NCBI GenBank assembly: GCA_946965045.2
Contig: OX337230.1
Coordinates: 682,001-746,000, forward strand
Direction: 5' to 3'
Source of the DNA: Epithemia pelagica
Taxonomy: Eukaryota > Bacillariophyta > Bacillariophyceae > Surirellales > Surirellaceae
DNA length: 64,000 bases
Part shown: positions 40,839 through 50,181 of the stretch, piece by piece
Position numbering within the stretch: position 1 is the stretch's first letter
Layout of the letters: each line of letters starts with the position of its first letter
Made by a program: the position numbers and the translations under genes
The notes under the pieces: model-generated
What the model saw: the letters and a program-made list of their open reading frames with translations, nothing else
Told to the model about the DNA's origin: nothing
The model's database searches: none

Positions 40839-42626
40839 TCACACAGTATTTCGAACTTGTTCGGGTAGCAAACGAATCAGATCCTTTTCCGTAACTCCTG
40901 GCACGGCTTCTCGTTTCATTTCACCAACAGAAGCCGAAAGGGATTCGATCTTTTGTTGCATGTCCATGAAGGCTACCTTCCAGTCGTCACTTCGCGAACT
41001 ATCCGGCTCCGGCTTGATTTCTTGCAACTCCGAAACTGCCTGCCATACCGTGGATGTACTTGCCTCCGGTGGAGGGGCTCCCACAAGTCCGCTCAGCACG
41101 TTCACTTTGCTCACCAAAGTGTTGAGGAGATGATTCTGCTGCTGCTGTCGAGATCGTAAAGACACCAACTGAGATGATGTGGCTTGAGTCACTTGGCCCA
41201 ACAATTGGGTATTATGCACCAACGAGTCCTTGACGTTCACGCTATCTACGGACAAGGGTCGCAAATCCAAGGGCTCAATCGGCGAAGGAATTTCCACATC
41301 CTCGAGTCGAAGACCTTTGGCGGGTGTATGAGCGACGTACACGGCCTTGTTTTTTAGAGCCGCCACATCGGCGAACTCCAGATCCTCCTCTTCTGGTATA
41401 GACCAAGAGTCCGCTGCTGGCTCGCCCGATTCGCCAATGACTTCTAGAGCTGGAGACGTAGACTTCTTCATTGACTCATTATGTGGCTGCGACTCGCTTT
41501 TCATGAGCGAGAACAATGAGGTCCAAACCAACACCGGTTGCTTGGGGCCGTTCAATAACTCATCAACCCGAGCAGAGGTGAGGGATTCTCCATCAAAGAA
41601 CGGATCTTGAAATGCTTGGTAGGGCGGATCATCCTTCCCCGCATGGGCCATCGGTACCGGTACACTGATGAAGAGAGTCCTGCCCATGCCTTTTGCCTTG
41701 AGCTTGTCGAGAAAGGTTGGTCCTTTCTTGTGATGCGACTTGGTCTTGCACAAGTGCTTCGGGAGAACACAGAACTTTCCGGATGAACCCACAGCGCTGC
41801 CACAACAATCATGCTCGGAAACATCAATGCACAACAACGCAACAAGATTGTTAGACTCACCATGAAGATTCGTCTCATGCGGTTCCGCTTTTGAGGTGAA
41901 ACCTCCAGGGAAACGCGTGGAGCTAAGAGACTCTGCAACCGAAGCGACTGCAGACTTAGTGCCTCCAACAGAGCGGCCAGCTGGCTTGGTGTCTTCCACT
42001 CCGTCCATCAGATCGTTTCCGCCCGCGTCTTCGGAGATTCCACGTGACTTGAAGTACAAGGCTTCGCTTTCTCGATCGGCTTTGGCCCAAAGAGTAGCCA
42101 AACGTTCTTGCGATGAGAGAGGAGGCCCCTCGACCGCAGCGGAATTCGCAACTTCCCGAGATGCCAAGCCAGTCCAGCCCGAGTTTGCGATGGTGGCAGT
42201 ACTCGTGTCCAGCCCGCCTCCAACGCCACCGTACCACGTTCCAGCATTACCCGCCACTCCAATGCGATCGCGGGAAAACAGAGGTGGAGGTGAACGCGGC
42301 GGCGGTGCAAGTGCACCTCCCCCGGGGGAAACAGAAGACTGCTCCGCCCCAAGAGAACGGTCACGTCCCAGCACATCAGCATCCAAACCAGAACCCGTAA
42401 CGTCCTTCGTATCCCCCCCCGTGTCCGACAAAACAGGAGCAACGCCCGTCAAAGCCGAAACGGAGGCCCGCACATTAGCCGTTCCCACTCCCACGCCGAA
42501 GCCCGCAAAAGGAGTCGAAGCGCCCTCCGGAGGAGGACGCGACGACGCAGCGGGAGGGCGAGGACCCAGAGACACGCGCTCGCGAGGAGCGGACGCAAAA
42601 CGCGACGAAAAACCGGACGACGACAT
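40839..42626 (-). CDS. DIRS gag-like N-terminal frame
   Basis: 595 aa starting at the ATG at 42626, 22 bp inside the A1 repeat boundary. The first 150 residues are low-complexity (Ala, Gly, Pro, Ser). The later part is mixed, with a heptad-like stretch near LLGQVTQATSSQLVSLRSRQ. I see no CCHC motif. Its place as first ORF of a DIRS element supports a gag role; function is otherwise inferred. It ends at a TGA after which the frame stays open (QELQKIESTIVDANEFF). Confidence 0.75.
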   Translation of the reverse strand: MSSSGFSSRFASAPRERVSLGPRPPAASSRPPPEGASTPFAGFGVGVGTANVRASVSALTGVAPVLSDTGGDTKDVTGSGLDADVLGRDRSLGAEQSSVSPGGGALAPPPRSPPPLFSRDRIGVAGNAGTWYGGVGGGLDTSTATIANSGWTGLASREVANSAAVEGPPLSSQERLATLWAKADRESEALYFKSRGISEDAGGNDLMDGVEDTKPAGRSVGGTKSAVASVAESLSSTRFPGGFTSKAEPHETNLHGESNNLVALLCIDVSEHDCCGSAVGSSGKFCVLPKHLCKTKSHHKKGPTFLDKLKAKGMGRTLFISVPVPMAHAGKDDPPYQAFQDPFFDGESLTSARVDELLNGPKQPVLVWTSLFSLMKSESQPHNESMKKSTSPALEVIGESGEPAADSWSIPEEEDLEFADVAALKNKAVYVAHTPAKGLRLEDVEIPSPIEPLDLRPLSVDSVNVKDSLVHNTQLLGQVTQATSSQLVSLRSRQQQQNHLLNTLVSKVNVLSGLVGAPPPEASTSTVWQAVSELQEIKPEPDSSRSDDWKVAFMDMQQKIESLSASVGEMKREAVPGVTEKDLIRLLPEQVRNTV

Positions 42627-42648
42627 GGGAGCTAGGCAAGGAACAACT

Positions 42649-42907
42649 AAAAACTAAAACTCAGATCAACGCAACAACCAGACAATGCTGAACCTGCAGG
42701 GAAAAGCACTTCTCGATTCGATCAACCTGAAGACAGTGTGACCTTGATGATTACTTTTCTCCATCGAACTATGACCACGGAATGACTCTTCGTGCGTACT
42801 TGGATTCGATTCAATCGACAATCATCTTCTTCTTGTAGGTAAGCGTCAGTATACCTCGTGACTGACTTCGTCCGTCGTCGCCACCAGATTAGCTTGGGCA
42901 CATGACG
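42649..42907 (-). repeat. DIRS split repeat A1 (259 bp)
   Basis: Upstream A repeat at the 5' end of the element. It matches A2 (33662-33920) with a T/G difference near CAATGCTGAACC. Confidence 0.92.
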
Positions 42908-43517
42908 TCATGAAAGTCTGTCATTTCACTCCCCTCGCCAATTGCCAATGCAATCCAGTGACGTGATTCCACAAGCTGTATCGGCGTTGTATCCGTTGAA
43001 TATGGTCCTGGTCCTGCTTTAAATAAGTATTTTGGTCTTGAATGCCAATCACTCATTATCAGGCTGTTATGAATGAGTATGTTCGTAATAATATATAATA
43101 TTGTAAATTGTAAGTGCGAGTATTAGATCTGTCCCCCATAATTTTTTTGGTCTCCACAAAATCGACGAATACAGAAATTGAAAATTGAATCTTTCCTGAT
43201 GATTATCAATCTAAGGCCGCAGTGGTTAATCGAACTGGAGTAGAACATGAAATCTTGCAGTTATTGGCTTCTGGCCTTACGGAGTATGGACTGACAAGAG
43301 ATGGCCTGTTCTCTACTGCGTCGCCTGTGTAGAAGGCATAGGGCAACGTGCGCTAAAATATTTACACTAGTGCTCTCACTTCTACAAACAACTTCTTGAA
43401 AATGTACTTTCTCAAAGGCAGGACCCGATGTAACTCGGAGTATTGTGGATCTTTTCTGTTTGTCTTGTTCACTTCTGCCGGTAAATGTGGTTCTGCAAAC
43501 TGTGCAACGAGATGCTA
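42908..43517. other. Intergenic region after the DIRS element
   Basis: Begins with the right part of the disrupted inverted-repeat arm (to about 42955). The rest is AT-rich with no supported gene. Confidence 0.5.
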
Positions 43518-44585
43518 TCATCTCCTGTTGCGACCGACACGAATTGTATGAATGTTATCATTGATGGAGATGTTTTCACTCTTTTTCTGATAGAGTGGCT
43601 CGTCGTTGAATTCACTGTACTTTTCGCCACATTTTGTCTTTTTGGAGCGTCGCATGAATCTTCGAGTGGATCTTGGCGATGAAGTCGATAGTGTGTTCCC
43701 ACTTTTTGCCGCTCTGTTAGAAGCGCCACTGTTTGCCGCTCTGCTTGAAGCGGATGTACGCAATATTCCCCTTGTTGCTTTCTTTTCTTTCATGGGTGAC
43801 ATGGGTCGATTGGAACGAGCTTTCGGTTTGTTTGTTTGGATAGGAGTTGTTGCAGTGCCTTTTCTCACAGCATCGTTCTTTCCAGCATTCTTTCCGACTT
43901 CGCCTTTTCCAGCAGGGTCAAGCTGGTCACTTTTTCCAAAAGATTTTCTTCGTTGCTGTTTTTGTTTTCGCTTCGATACCACCGTTTCACTATCACCACC
44001 GGGAAGTCCTTCCGGAGCTCCCCGGCGAAAGAACCCAAACGGTTTTCGAGTCCTCCGTTCCCCATTTGAATTTTCTGGAGGTTCGGTTGTTAGCAAGCTG
44101 GAGTCTTCAGTGGCTCCACTTGCAGATGTGTCAGACGGCATGCTTCTACGACGATGATCGGAATCTTCTCCGTCGTTTTGCTTCGTTTCGCTGTCCTGAA
44201 TCTGTTCTGAGTTTTGCTCGCCCGATGATACGCAAGTCTTTGTTGGGTCTCTCATACAGGAGTCTGTGAGTGCGCATATTGCGTCCGCGACCATGGATGC
44301 AGAGAGAGCCACAGCCTTTATGGATTCCGAAGCAACGTCTCCAAGGTTGGGTCCAAGTTTATCCTCATCCAACTGCTCATTTTCCCCGGCAGTGTCTTCA
44401 TTTTGAGACACTATTGACATGGATGATCTCATTCGAGGGGAAGATGTAACGGAAGACTTGTCACAGGATTCATAACCAAGTGTGTCAGTGGAGCGCATAT
44501 GGGAGGGACGAGTGTATTCACTGTATTCCGTGAACTCAGAATCGCATCTCAGGGACGCTGACATCGAAGTGCTATGGTTCTCCAT
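43518..44585 (-). CDS. Hypothetical basic, low-complexity protein
   Basis: 355 aa from the first ATG (44585). The N-terminal 80 residues are Ser-rich. A short hydrophobic/Ala stretch (VALSASMVADAICAL) is followed by an acidic region and then a strongly basic C-terminal half with GFFRRGAPEGLPGG, repeated KPKARSNRP-like segments and RFMRRSKKTK. No enzyme domain is visible; it is probably largely disordered and may bind nucleic acid or be phosphorylated. An upstream exon is possible, since the frame stays open to about 44639 and an AG lies there. The opposite strand also has a long frame, but its composition is that of an antisense shadow. Confidence 0.55.
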   Translation of the reverse strand: MENHSTSMSASLRCDSEFTEYSEYTRPSHMRSTDTLGYESCDKSSVTSSPRMRSSMSIVSQNEDTAGENEQLDEDKLGPNLGDVASESIKAVALSASMVADAICALTDSCMRDPTKTCVSSGEQNSEQIQDSETKQNDGEDSDHRRRSMPSDTSASGATEDSSLLTTEPPENSNGERRTRKPFGFFRRGAPEGLPGGDSETVVSKRKQKQQRRKSFGKSDQLDPAGKGEVGKNAGKNDAVRKGTATTPIQTNKPKARSNRPMSPMKEKKATRGILRTSASSRAANSGASNRAAKSGNTLSTSSPRSTRRFMRRSKKTKCGEKYSEFNDEPLYQKKSENISINDNIHTIRVGRNRR

Positions 44586-44701
44586 TGTGATTGCTCCGGC
44601 CTTCGATTCCACGCTCCACTTGTAGTCCTTTGTGCGCAATTGTGGTGGTTACGCGGAGTTACGTTGGCTTCCGTTGCAGTCGTCTTACGAATGAGGAACG
44701 T

Positions 44702-45314
44702 CTATTGATTCATTTGCAAATCCGCAAAGGAGGGGGAGTGTGAGAACTCATTTTTGTCGAGGTACGATTTAGCCCGCCAAACAGCATGCAGAAGTAGATA
44801 AGCCCCAGCGCCCTCCAACGAATTTTGTATGTTCCTATTATGTGATTGGTGTGTCGTCAAGCGCCATAGTTGGTCTTGCATTTGAACTGCCCCTCGGCAG
44901 GCTGGCCGATCCCTGTCCAAAACTTCGTCGAGTTCTTTTATCGGATTTAGTTGTGCCGGTCCCGGTTAGCCATAACGATAACGTCGTATACTTCGACCTA
45001 TCTTTCGGAACATGGGCTAACAAGAGGAACTTTCCTACTCGTATGTGTGTACTTTCCCTCTGAGAAGCAGCTTCAGGAAAGGTTCCTTGGGAGATGGGAG
45101 ATTCGTTGATATCCGCCGAATGGGATGGTCCAGAAATGGAAGACACATGTTGCAATCGTTTTTGGGAGGAATGGTCCTGTCGCACTACTAGGTAGCCTCT
45201 TGGAAGTAGTTCAGTCACTTCCCGTATGATTGCGCCGAAGATTACCGTCAAGTATGACTCTAGATAAAGAACTTTCCCGCGGAATGTTGTTGCGGTTTCA
45301 ATCTGGTCATGGCA
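44702..45314 (-). pseudogene. 5'-truncated, frameshifted gene remnant
   Basis: From 45314 the minus strand reads a good protein-like frame without an ATG (VLYLESYLTVIFGAIIREVT, then GKFLLLAHVPKDRSKYTT) up to about 44965. The sensible continuation is in the next frame (NPIKELDEVLDRDRPACRG, then AGAYLLLHAVWRAKSYLD), ending at TAG 44702-44704. A one-base shift near 44955-44975 would join them. The missing start suggests truncation or an unseen upstream exon. I do not recognise the family. A sequencing error is the main alternative to true decay. Confidence 0.55.
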
Positions 45315-45486
45315 TTAAACACGGGCTCTTCTATGTTTAGTAGTTTAGGATTCTATTTTGTATGTTTTGGACGGTGGTCTCTATTTCAAAGCCCCCACAA
45401 CCATGTACACCATCACCGTTCAACCCGTTGTTGTGTACTTGTGCATTTAGACATATAAGGCATCGTCACTTTTCGGTACCAATTCG

Positions 45487-46938
45487 TTAGAACGAATGGT
45501 TCAAGAGGTTGTTGTCTCCAGAATGGACGTTCATAACTTCGTTCGAAGTATTACTAGAGGGCCACGCACGGCCAATTGCGTTGGCTCCGTGCGCAAAACT
45601 TTCCGTCAAGAGCGTAAAAGAAGATGATGATGAAATTGGAGGGCACTCCATTCCCAACCCGGTTGGAGAACAACAGCAAGCACGATGCCCCTTCTCTTCA
45701 TAATCGCATGTTTGTCTTGCCAGTTGAGCGACGGAACAACACAAGCAGCACGTAGAAACATAGCAATCCTCGGAATCTGACGAAGCAGGAATCTCGTAGA
45801 GCCGTCGGACTTGCTGGCGTAACCGCGTGAGCACAACCAAGGTGTAAACACAGGATGAAAAGATAAGGACACCAAACAAAACCCACTGGACCACAACCAG
45901 TACGTCCATCGGAAATGCAGACGCAGCAATCTTTTCTTTAATCAAACCCTCTCCAAACTTGGGCACCGAAGGTAGCAAAATCGTCGCCAGGGTCCAAAAG
46001 AGGCACGTCAGAATAAAAACTTTAGTGAATGCAGTGACGCGCTCCCGAGATGCAGAAGCCGCATTGCGAGTAGATTCAAGAGGAACTGAAGGCAGTAGAT
46101 TGGCTTGATGTCCACTGGCTCGATTTGATGATGTAGTACGGATAGACCGCGTATTTCCCCTTCCCTGTATAGTTGTATCTGACCACGCCCGACTTCGATT
46201 TGCTGAGACTTTGGCTTCCTGAGAAGACTTATTTGAGGTTCTGCTGGTAGCCAGAAAAGTCATGTCGAGCCGGGTCAGTACTTGACCCATGAGAATTGTT
46301 GGACAACATAATGCATTCCAAACTGACGCATGAAACACTCCGAAACGGAAACAATCACACAAGCCATCTTTCCAACGGCGCTGTTCCTTTTGAACCATCT
46401 GGATATGTCCTCCCCAAAATAAAGGAGTCACTTCAGTCGATGGTTCGTCGTAACTGTGACGAAATTCGGCTGGTATAGAGGAGAAAGAAGTGTCCATATT
46501 AAGAAATTCATGCGGTTCCGAGCTCACCATGGATGATGGAAATGAAGAATCATTAGAATACTCATCTGAATGCACTGGTTGCTCTGGTAAGACAAGGCCT
46601 GTTGCCTTCTGTGTTCCATCAATAACAACCTGCGGGCGTCATGATAGCGGTGACAAAAAGAGATAACAAAAACAACGGGAACTCAGAAAACAACGTTTCA
46701 TTCTTCTCAACGACGGTCGTATTCTATCGACGCAAGAACTCGAACACATCTGCGATGAAACAAACTGGAAACCTACCATATCGTCCTCAGATATGACGTC
46801 TCTTGTGCGTCTCCCGTCATCTAGGAACGTTTCATAGGTCAACTCTACGCACAAAAACGTAAGAAACAGAGCAATGAGTTGGATCTTGGAACAATTTCTC
46901 CGGAATCTTCGCGAAGAAATCGTCATCGACATGGACAA
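45487..46938 (-). CDS. PLAC8-family Cys-rich membrane protein, two exons
   Basis: Exon 1 (46938-46777) and exon 2 (46629-45487) join in phase over a 147-bp GT-AG intron to give 434 aa. Exon 1 carries a hydrophobic segment after a basic start (KIQLIALFLTFLCVEL) that may be a signal anchor. The PLAC8 signature is split: GLCDCFRFGVFHASVWNALC with CCPTILMGQVLTR in the first half and CCLCCSVAQLARQ with RACCCSPTG in the second. Between them lie a long Ser-rich insertion and two transmembrane helices (FILTCLFWTLATILL and VVVQWVLFGVLIFSS). Relatives act in metal transport or cell-size control at membranes; the role here is not known. The insert between the Cys blocks is longer than in typical PLAC8 proteins. 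Confidence 0.72.
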
Positions 46939-48024
46939 GCCTACCTTCCTCCACCGAACCCATCGCCATGGTCGAACGCGGGCGTTTGCTGCTCCTAGTG
47001 GTGGCGACCGTCATGGTGAGACCATTCAACAAACGAGAATGCTGGACTTCCAACTTCCAACGACGACTTCACCGCCAAACAGCGGAAACTGGATCTTGGA
47101 TTGTGCGTCGTTGGGCAGTGGAGATGAAACAGTTTTGGTCATGATCGTCTCGCCGTCCGCGTATGGGCAATATAAGGGGCGCCGTCACTCGTCCTAAATA
47201 GGTATATTTCGCATATAGAGTTAGTACAGCGTGTTATAGAGAATGTGGTCACGCGCGAGGTGGGCTCGTGCCCAAACTACAACAAGATAGCCGATTGGTT
47301 GGTATTCCCTTACCTTATGCCCAACACGCAACTGGGGACTGGGGAGTACTCGTTAAATTTATAGTCACGTGGAAGTGGCTTTTGAAGAGGTGAAGCACGT
47401 AGCAGCACCTCTACGTAGATGCATTGAAAGCCATGGTTGTAATCAACGAAGACTGATACGGAAACAATCAGCGACACGGACCTTATAGCGCAGCATGTTC
47501 GGTATTGAATCCTCAAAGAAGGGGGGGCGACAGGCTAACTCCAGACAAAGTTCTGTCTCCGAAAGCAAGTCCAGGCATTTCTCCGGAGTTGTTGAGGCGA
47601 TGATGAGACGAATGGGACTCGGCATCACCTCTTCAATCTGTAAGCAGGCTCAAAAAGTCACACCTCAAGAATTCCCATGCGTTTGGTCTGCCTTACTGCT
47701 CTAAAGTACATGTATCGGCCGTTACCTGAACTCACGCCATTGCGAGGCTCTTGTTGCGATGTTCGCACGACCCGCAATTGCCCAATCTTCATGGTTTGTC
47801 TCTCGTGCCCGACCCCGTCCGTTAAATTATGTTGTTGGTGGACTTGAGTTTGCATACACCTCGTCGTTTTTTACTAAACAATATTTCATTTCTAGTTAGA
47901 GAGGTTGTTGTAAGTACAGGAAACCGCTAAGTATCATGCCGCAAGGTTGAAAAAGAATGGTCCAGAGAGCTCGAGACCAATATTATCATTCCAAACTCCA
48001 TGTATCAGGTTGAGGAAAGAGGCC
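46939..48024. other. Intergenic region, no supported gene
   Basis: About 1.1 kb. Short overlapping frames occur on both strands near 47443-47704, but neither has a recognisable domain. Should include the PLAC8 gene promoter next to 46938. Confidence 0.4.
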
Positions 48025-48796
48025 TCAATAAGGTTTGGGTGCGATAGGCAACCGCTTGAAGAAGACAAGTCTCAATGTCCCGTGGGGTTGCTTCAAAACG
48101 GTCGCAGAATATATACCAACATCTTGATGAAGAGTCCCCTTATAAAAGAATCTTTCATCGGCCTCAAATTCAACAATGGCACCCTTGTTCAGGGCAATAA
48201 AATCTTTCATGGAAAGAATCTTGCGGATTTTGCCCGTATGTTCGGTCATATCTTTCTGCAGTGCAAAATCGATGAGATGGTGCATCGTGAGTCGCACCCC
48301 CGAGCCTCGAATGAAATAGGTATCGTCACTGATGCAATATTTTAGCCACCATCGCTTTACAGCTGGGGCGGTGTGATCGTTTGTGCAGGATCGAAAGTCC
48401 GAGTACATGTTATGGAGCCAATTGGTTAGTTCTTCGCGATTAATACTCCAAGCGGAACCATATGACATTTCCCGAGTGGCCATGAAAGGACTCAACTTGT
48501 GCCAATGTCCGTGGTTACGAACATGGCCGCGAGCTAGTTGCGGAACAACGTTCGTCAAATGCCTTATCATCGTCGTTCTGAACTGATTCTGTAGTATCTT
48601 TTTTTGATGGCTGGGAGGCTGGGTGGCCGGGCGGCTCGGCGCGCAAGACGGGCGGATACGGATCGAGTTGGATCGCGTATGGGTCGCATAAAGCTTTTTT
48701 CCATACGCTGTGCCCATCACCACCCATTTTGCGAAGAGACTTTGTCTTGGTGATGAAAGATGTGTAAACTAGAGGAAGTCGGTTCTTTTGAATCAT
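48025..48796 (-). pseudogene. NTF2/SnoaL-like fold protein, frame interrupted near its N-terminus
   Basis: The main frame (48723 to 48025) holds a globular part from about 48483: REELTNWLHNMYSDFR, then TAPAVKRWWLKYCISDD, FIRGSGVRL and, near the end, ADERFFYKGTLHQDVGIYSA. The pattern of an N-terminal helix with Trp, a central charged block and C-terminal strands resembles NTF2-like domains, but I am not certain. Upstream, the better-looking N-terminus (from the ATG at 48796 or the inner MGGDGHSVWKK) lies in another frame; a one-base shift near 48545-48555 would join KAFDER to PQLARGHVR. It may be a real frameshift, a sequencing error, or a gene starting at an inner ATG. Confidence 0.5.
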
Positions 48797-48900
48797 CGCT
48801 GCTCGTCTTTAGGTTATGATTGCGAGTTTATCTATTGGTGAAACGACAGTTCACCGAACGATTCTACGAGGGGCTTGTTCAATGCCTCCATGATGGGCAA

Positions 48901-50181
48901 TCACCACACACCCGCAAGACCAATGTCTTCAGTGGCCAAGACATCAAAGACGCAAAACTCGAAATCCTCCAACTGCTTTCCGGCACAAGCTTCCTCGGCA
49001 GCCGCGATCAAGTCACTGCTTTTGGATTCTCGCAAGTGGCGACTTTCCACCGTCTGTTCCGGCATGTTGCAACCATCATGCGGGTGCTGCGGAGCACGAG
49101 AGCTAACAAAAAGCATGGGCTCATGGTCCTGAACTTGCCATTCGTGACCAAAAACGTTGGCTTCCGGAATCTCAGTTTCGCCATCTCGAGCAAGCAAGGC
49201 TCCAGTTTCGTAATGTCCCATGAGTCCAACACTGTTTCCAAAGTCTTGAGAACTGCCAGACACATCGACAGTGAGGAAGTGCTTGTAGTTTCGGAACAGG
49301 ATCTTATCTCCGCAATTAAGATCAAGCTTGTAAACCTTGCCAGTTCCGCGAGTGTTTGCATCTTGAGTGTATGGAGGATGCAACGTGAAACCCGACATGG
49401 AAAAAGGAAGCTGTTCGTCGGATCCTTGCGTCCCATTGACCCAAAACTGTCCACCGGAGACTTCCAAGACAGAGGGACCGATGCGGAGAGCCGCCGCCTC
49501 AATAAAGCTGTAGAAACCATGGATGGTGGTGCGAACGTGAAGGTCAAGACCCATTCCATCGGCAAACTCGTCGCTCTGAAGGAGGACAAGATCGCAGTCG
49601 CCGTGGTACGAGAAGCGATAACCGTTCCACGGTTTGAAGTGAGGATCTCCACCACCACCTCCAGTTTTTCCACACGACGCAGGTGCTGTGACAAGCCAAA
49701 CACATTCCTTCCCAATATTCCCATTTCCGGTACAAGACTTGACACCGAACGTTTCACAAGATACATCGACACCACCCTGAATCGTCACGTCTTTGTTGCC
49801 ACAACCCATGTTGGCATTTCCATCCTTGAGAAGAAACTCGGCAACTCCATTCGGTGGCACAATCTGGCAACTGGTGTATCCGTTGCCAATACCTGGAACT
49901 TCATCTGATACATCTTTAAACCCGCCGCCATTCAAGCAGATACCATCTTCGTGTTTCTCGCAGGTATGGCTTACACTACCGGTCTTGGCGCAACTCCCAC
50001 TAAAGTCGAGGATCATACAGACTTGGTACTTGCATTCCTCTTCCGCGCACACGTTGGAAGGAAGGGAATTGAAGGTGAAACGGACACAGGGCCACTGATC
50101 TTCACAGGTTCGGATGGGGGCTGCCCAGGTCATGCCAGGAACGAGCAAGGCCAAGAAGGAGGAAAGATGTTTGGTCAACAT
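48901..50181 (-). CDS. Secreted protein with a von Willebrand type D-like domain
   Basis: 426 aa from an ATG at 50181 that opens a classic signal peptide (LTKHLSSFLALLVPGMTWA, cleavage near APIRT). A Cys-rich N-terminal region follows, with CNCx-type spacing and a Gly-rich block. The VWD-like domain starts at GGGGGDPHFKPWNGYRF and includes YHGDCDLVLLQS and NSVGLMGHYETG. A C-terminal piece with EEACAG and FEFCVFDVLAT resembles the C8 tail. This architecture is common among secreted diatom proteins thought to act at the cell surface or wall. The open frame extends 165 codons upstream, but that part is Ser-rich, lacks coding character, and holds a GTAAGC donor, so I read it as leader with a 5' UTR intron. 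Confidence 0.82.
   Translation of the reverse strand: MLTKHLSSFLALLVPGMTWAAPIRTCEDQWPCVRFTFNSLPSNVCAEEECKYQVCMILDFSGSCAKTGSVSHTCEKHEDGICLNGGGFKDVSDEVPGIGNGYTSCQIVPPNGVAEFLLKDGNANMGCGNKDVTIQGGVDVSCETFGVKSCTGNGNIGKECVWLVTAPASCGKTGGGGGDPHFKPWNGYRFSYHGDCDLVLLQSDEFADGMGLDLHVRTTIHGFYSFIEAAALRIGPSVLEVSGGQFWVNGTQGSDEQLPFSMSGFTLHPPYTQDANTRGTGKVYKLDLNCGDKILFRNYKHFLTVDVSGSSQDFGNSVGLMGHYETGALLARDGETEIPEANVFGHEWQVQDHEPMLFVSSRAPQHPHDGCNMPEQTVESRHLRESKSSDLIAAAEEACAGKQLEDFEFCVFDVLATEDIGLAGVW

Larger units (their letters stand above)
33197..42907 (-). mobile_element. DIRS-like element with PAT-type split direct repeats (9711 bp)
   Basis: Read on the minus strand the order is A1 (42907-42649), gag frames, RT-RNase H, tyrosine recombinase, B1 (34368-33921), A2 (33920-33662), B2 (33644-33197). 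This A1-ORFs-B1-A2-B2 plan is the split-direct-repeat layout of PAT-like YR retrotransposons, which replicate through a circle resealed via the repeats and integrate by recombinase. The B1/A2 junction equals the expected circle junction. There is no DAM-like methyltransferase domain after RNase H, as usual for PAT types. Only a few mismatches separate the paired repeats. The flanks carry TCATGAAAGTCTG on both sides (33184-33196, 42908-42920), copies of a pre-existing 13-bp tandem repeat. Confidence 0.93.

Noticed and set aside
43200-43250. tRNA-like GTTCGATTA word on the minus strand
   Set aside because: No acceptor stem or cloverleaf can be formed around it.
43606-44157. 183-aa plus-strand frame opposite the basic low-complexity gene
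   Set aside because: Phe/Leu/Ser composition typical of antisense to a Lys/Arg/Gln-rich gene; no motif.
48820-49908. 362-aa plus-strand frame opposite the VWD gene
   Set aside because: The minus strand has a signal peptide, Cys pattern and VWD domain; the plus frame has none.
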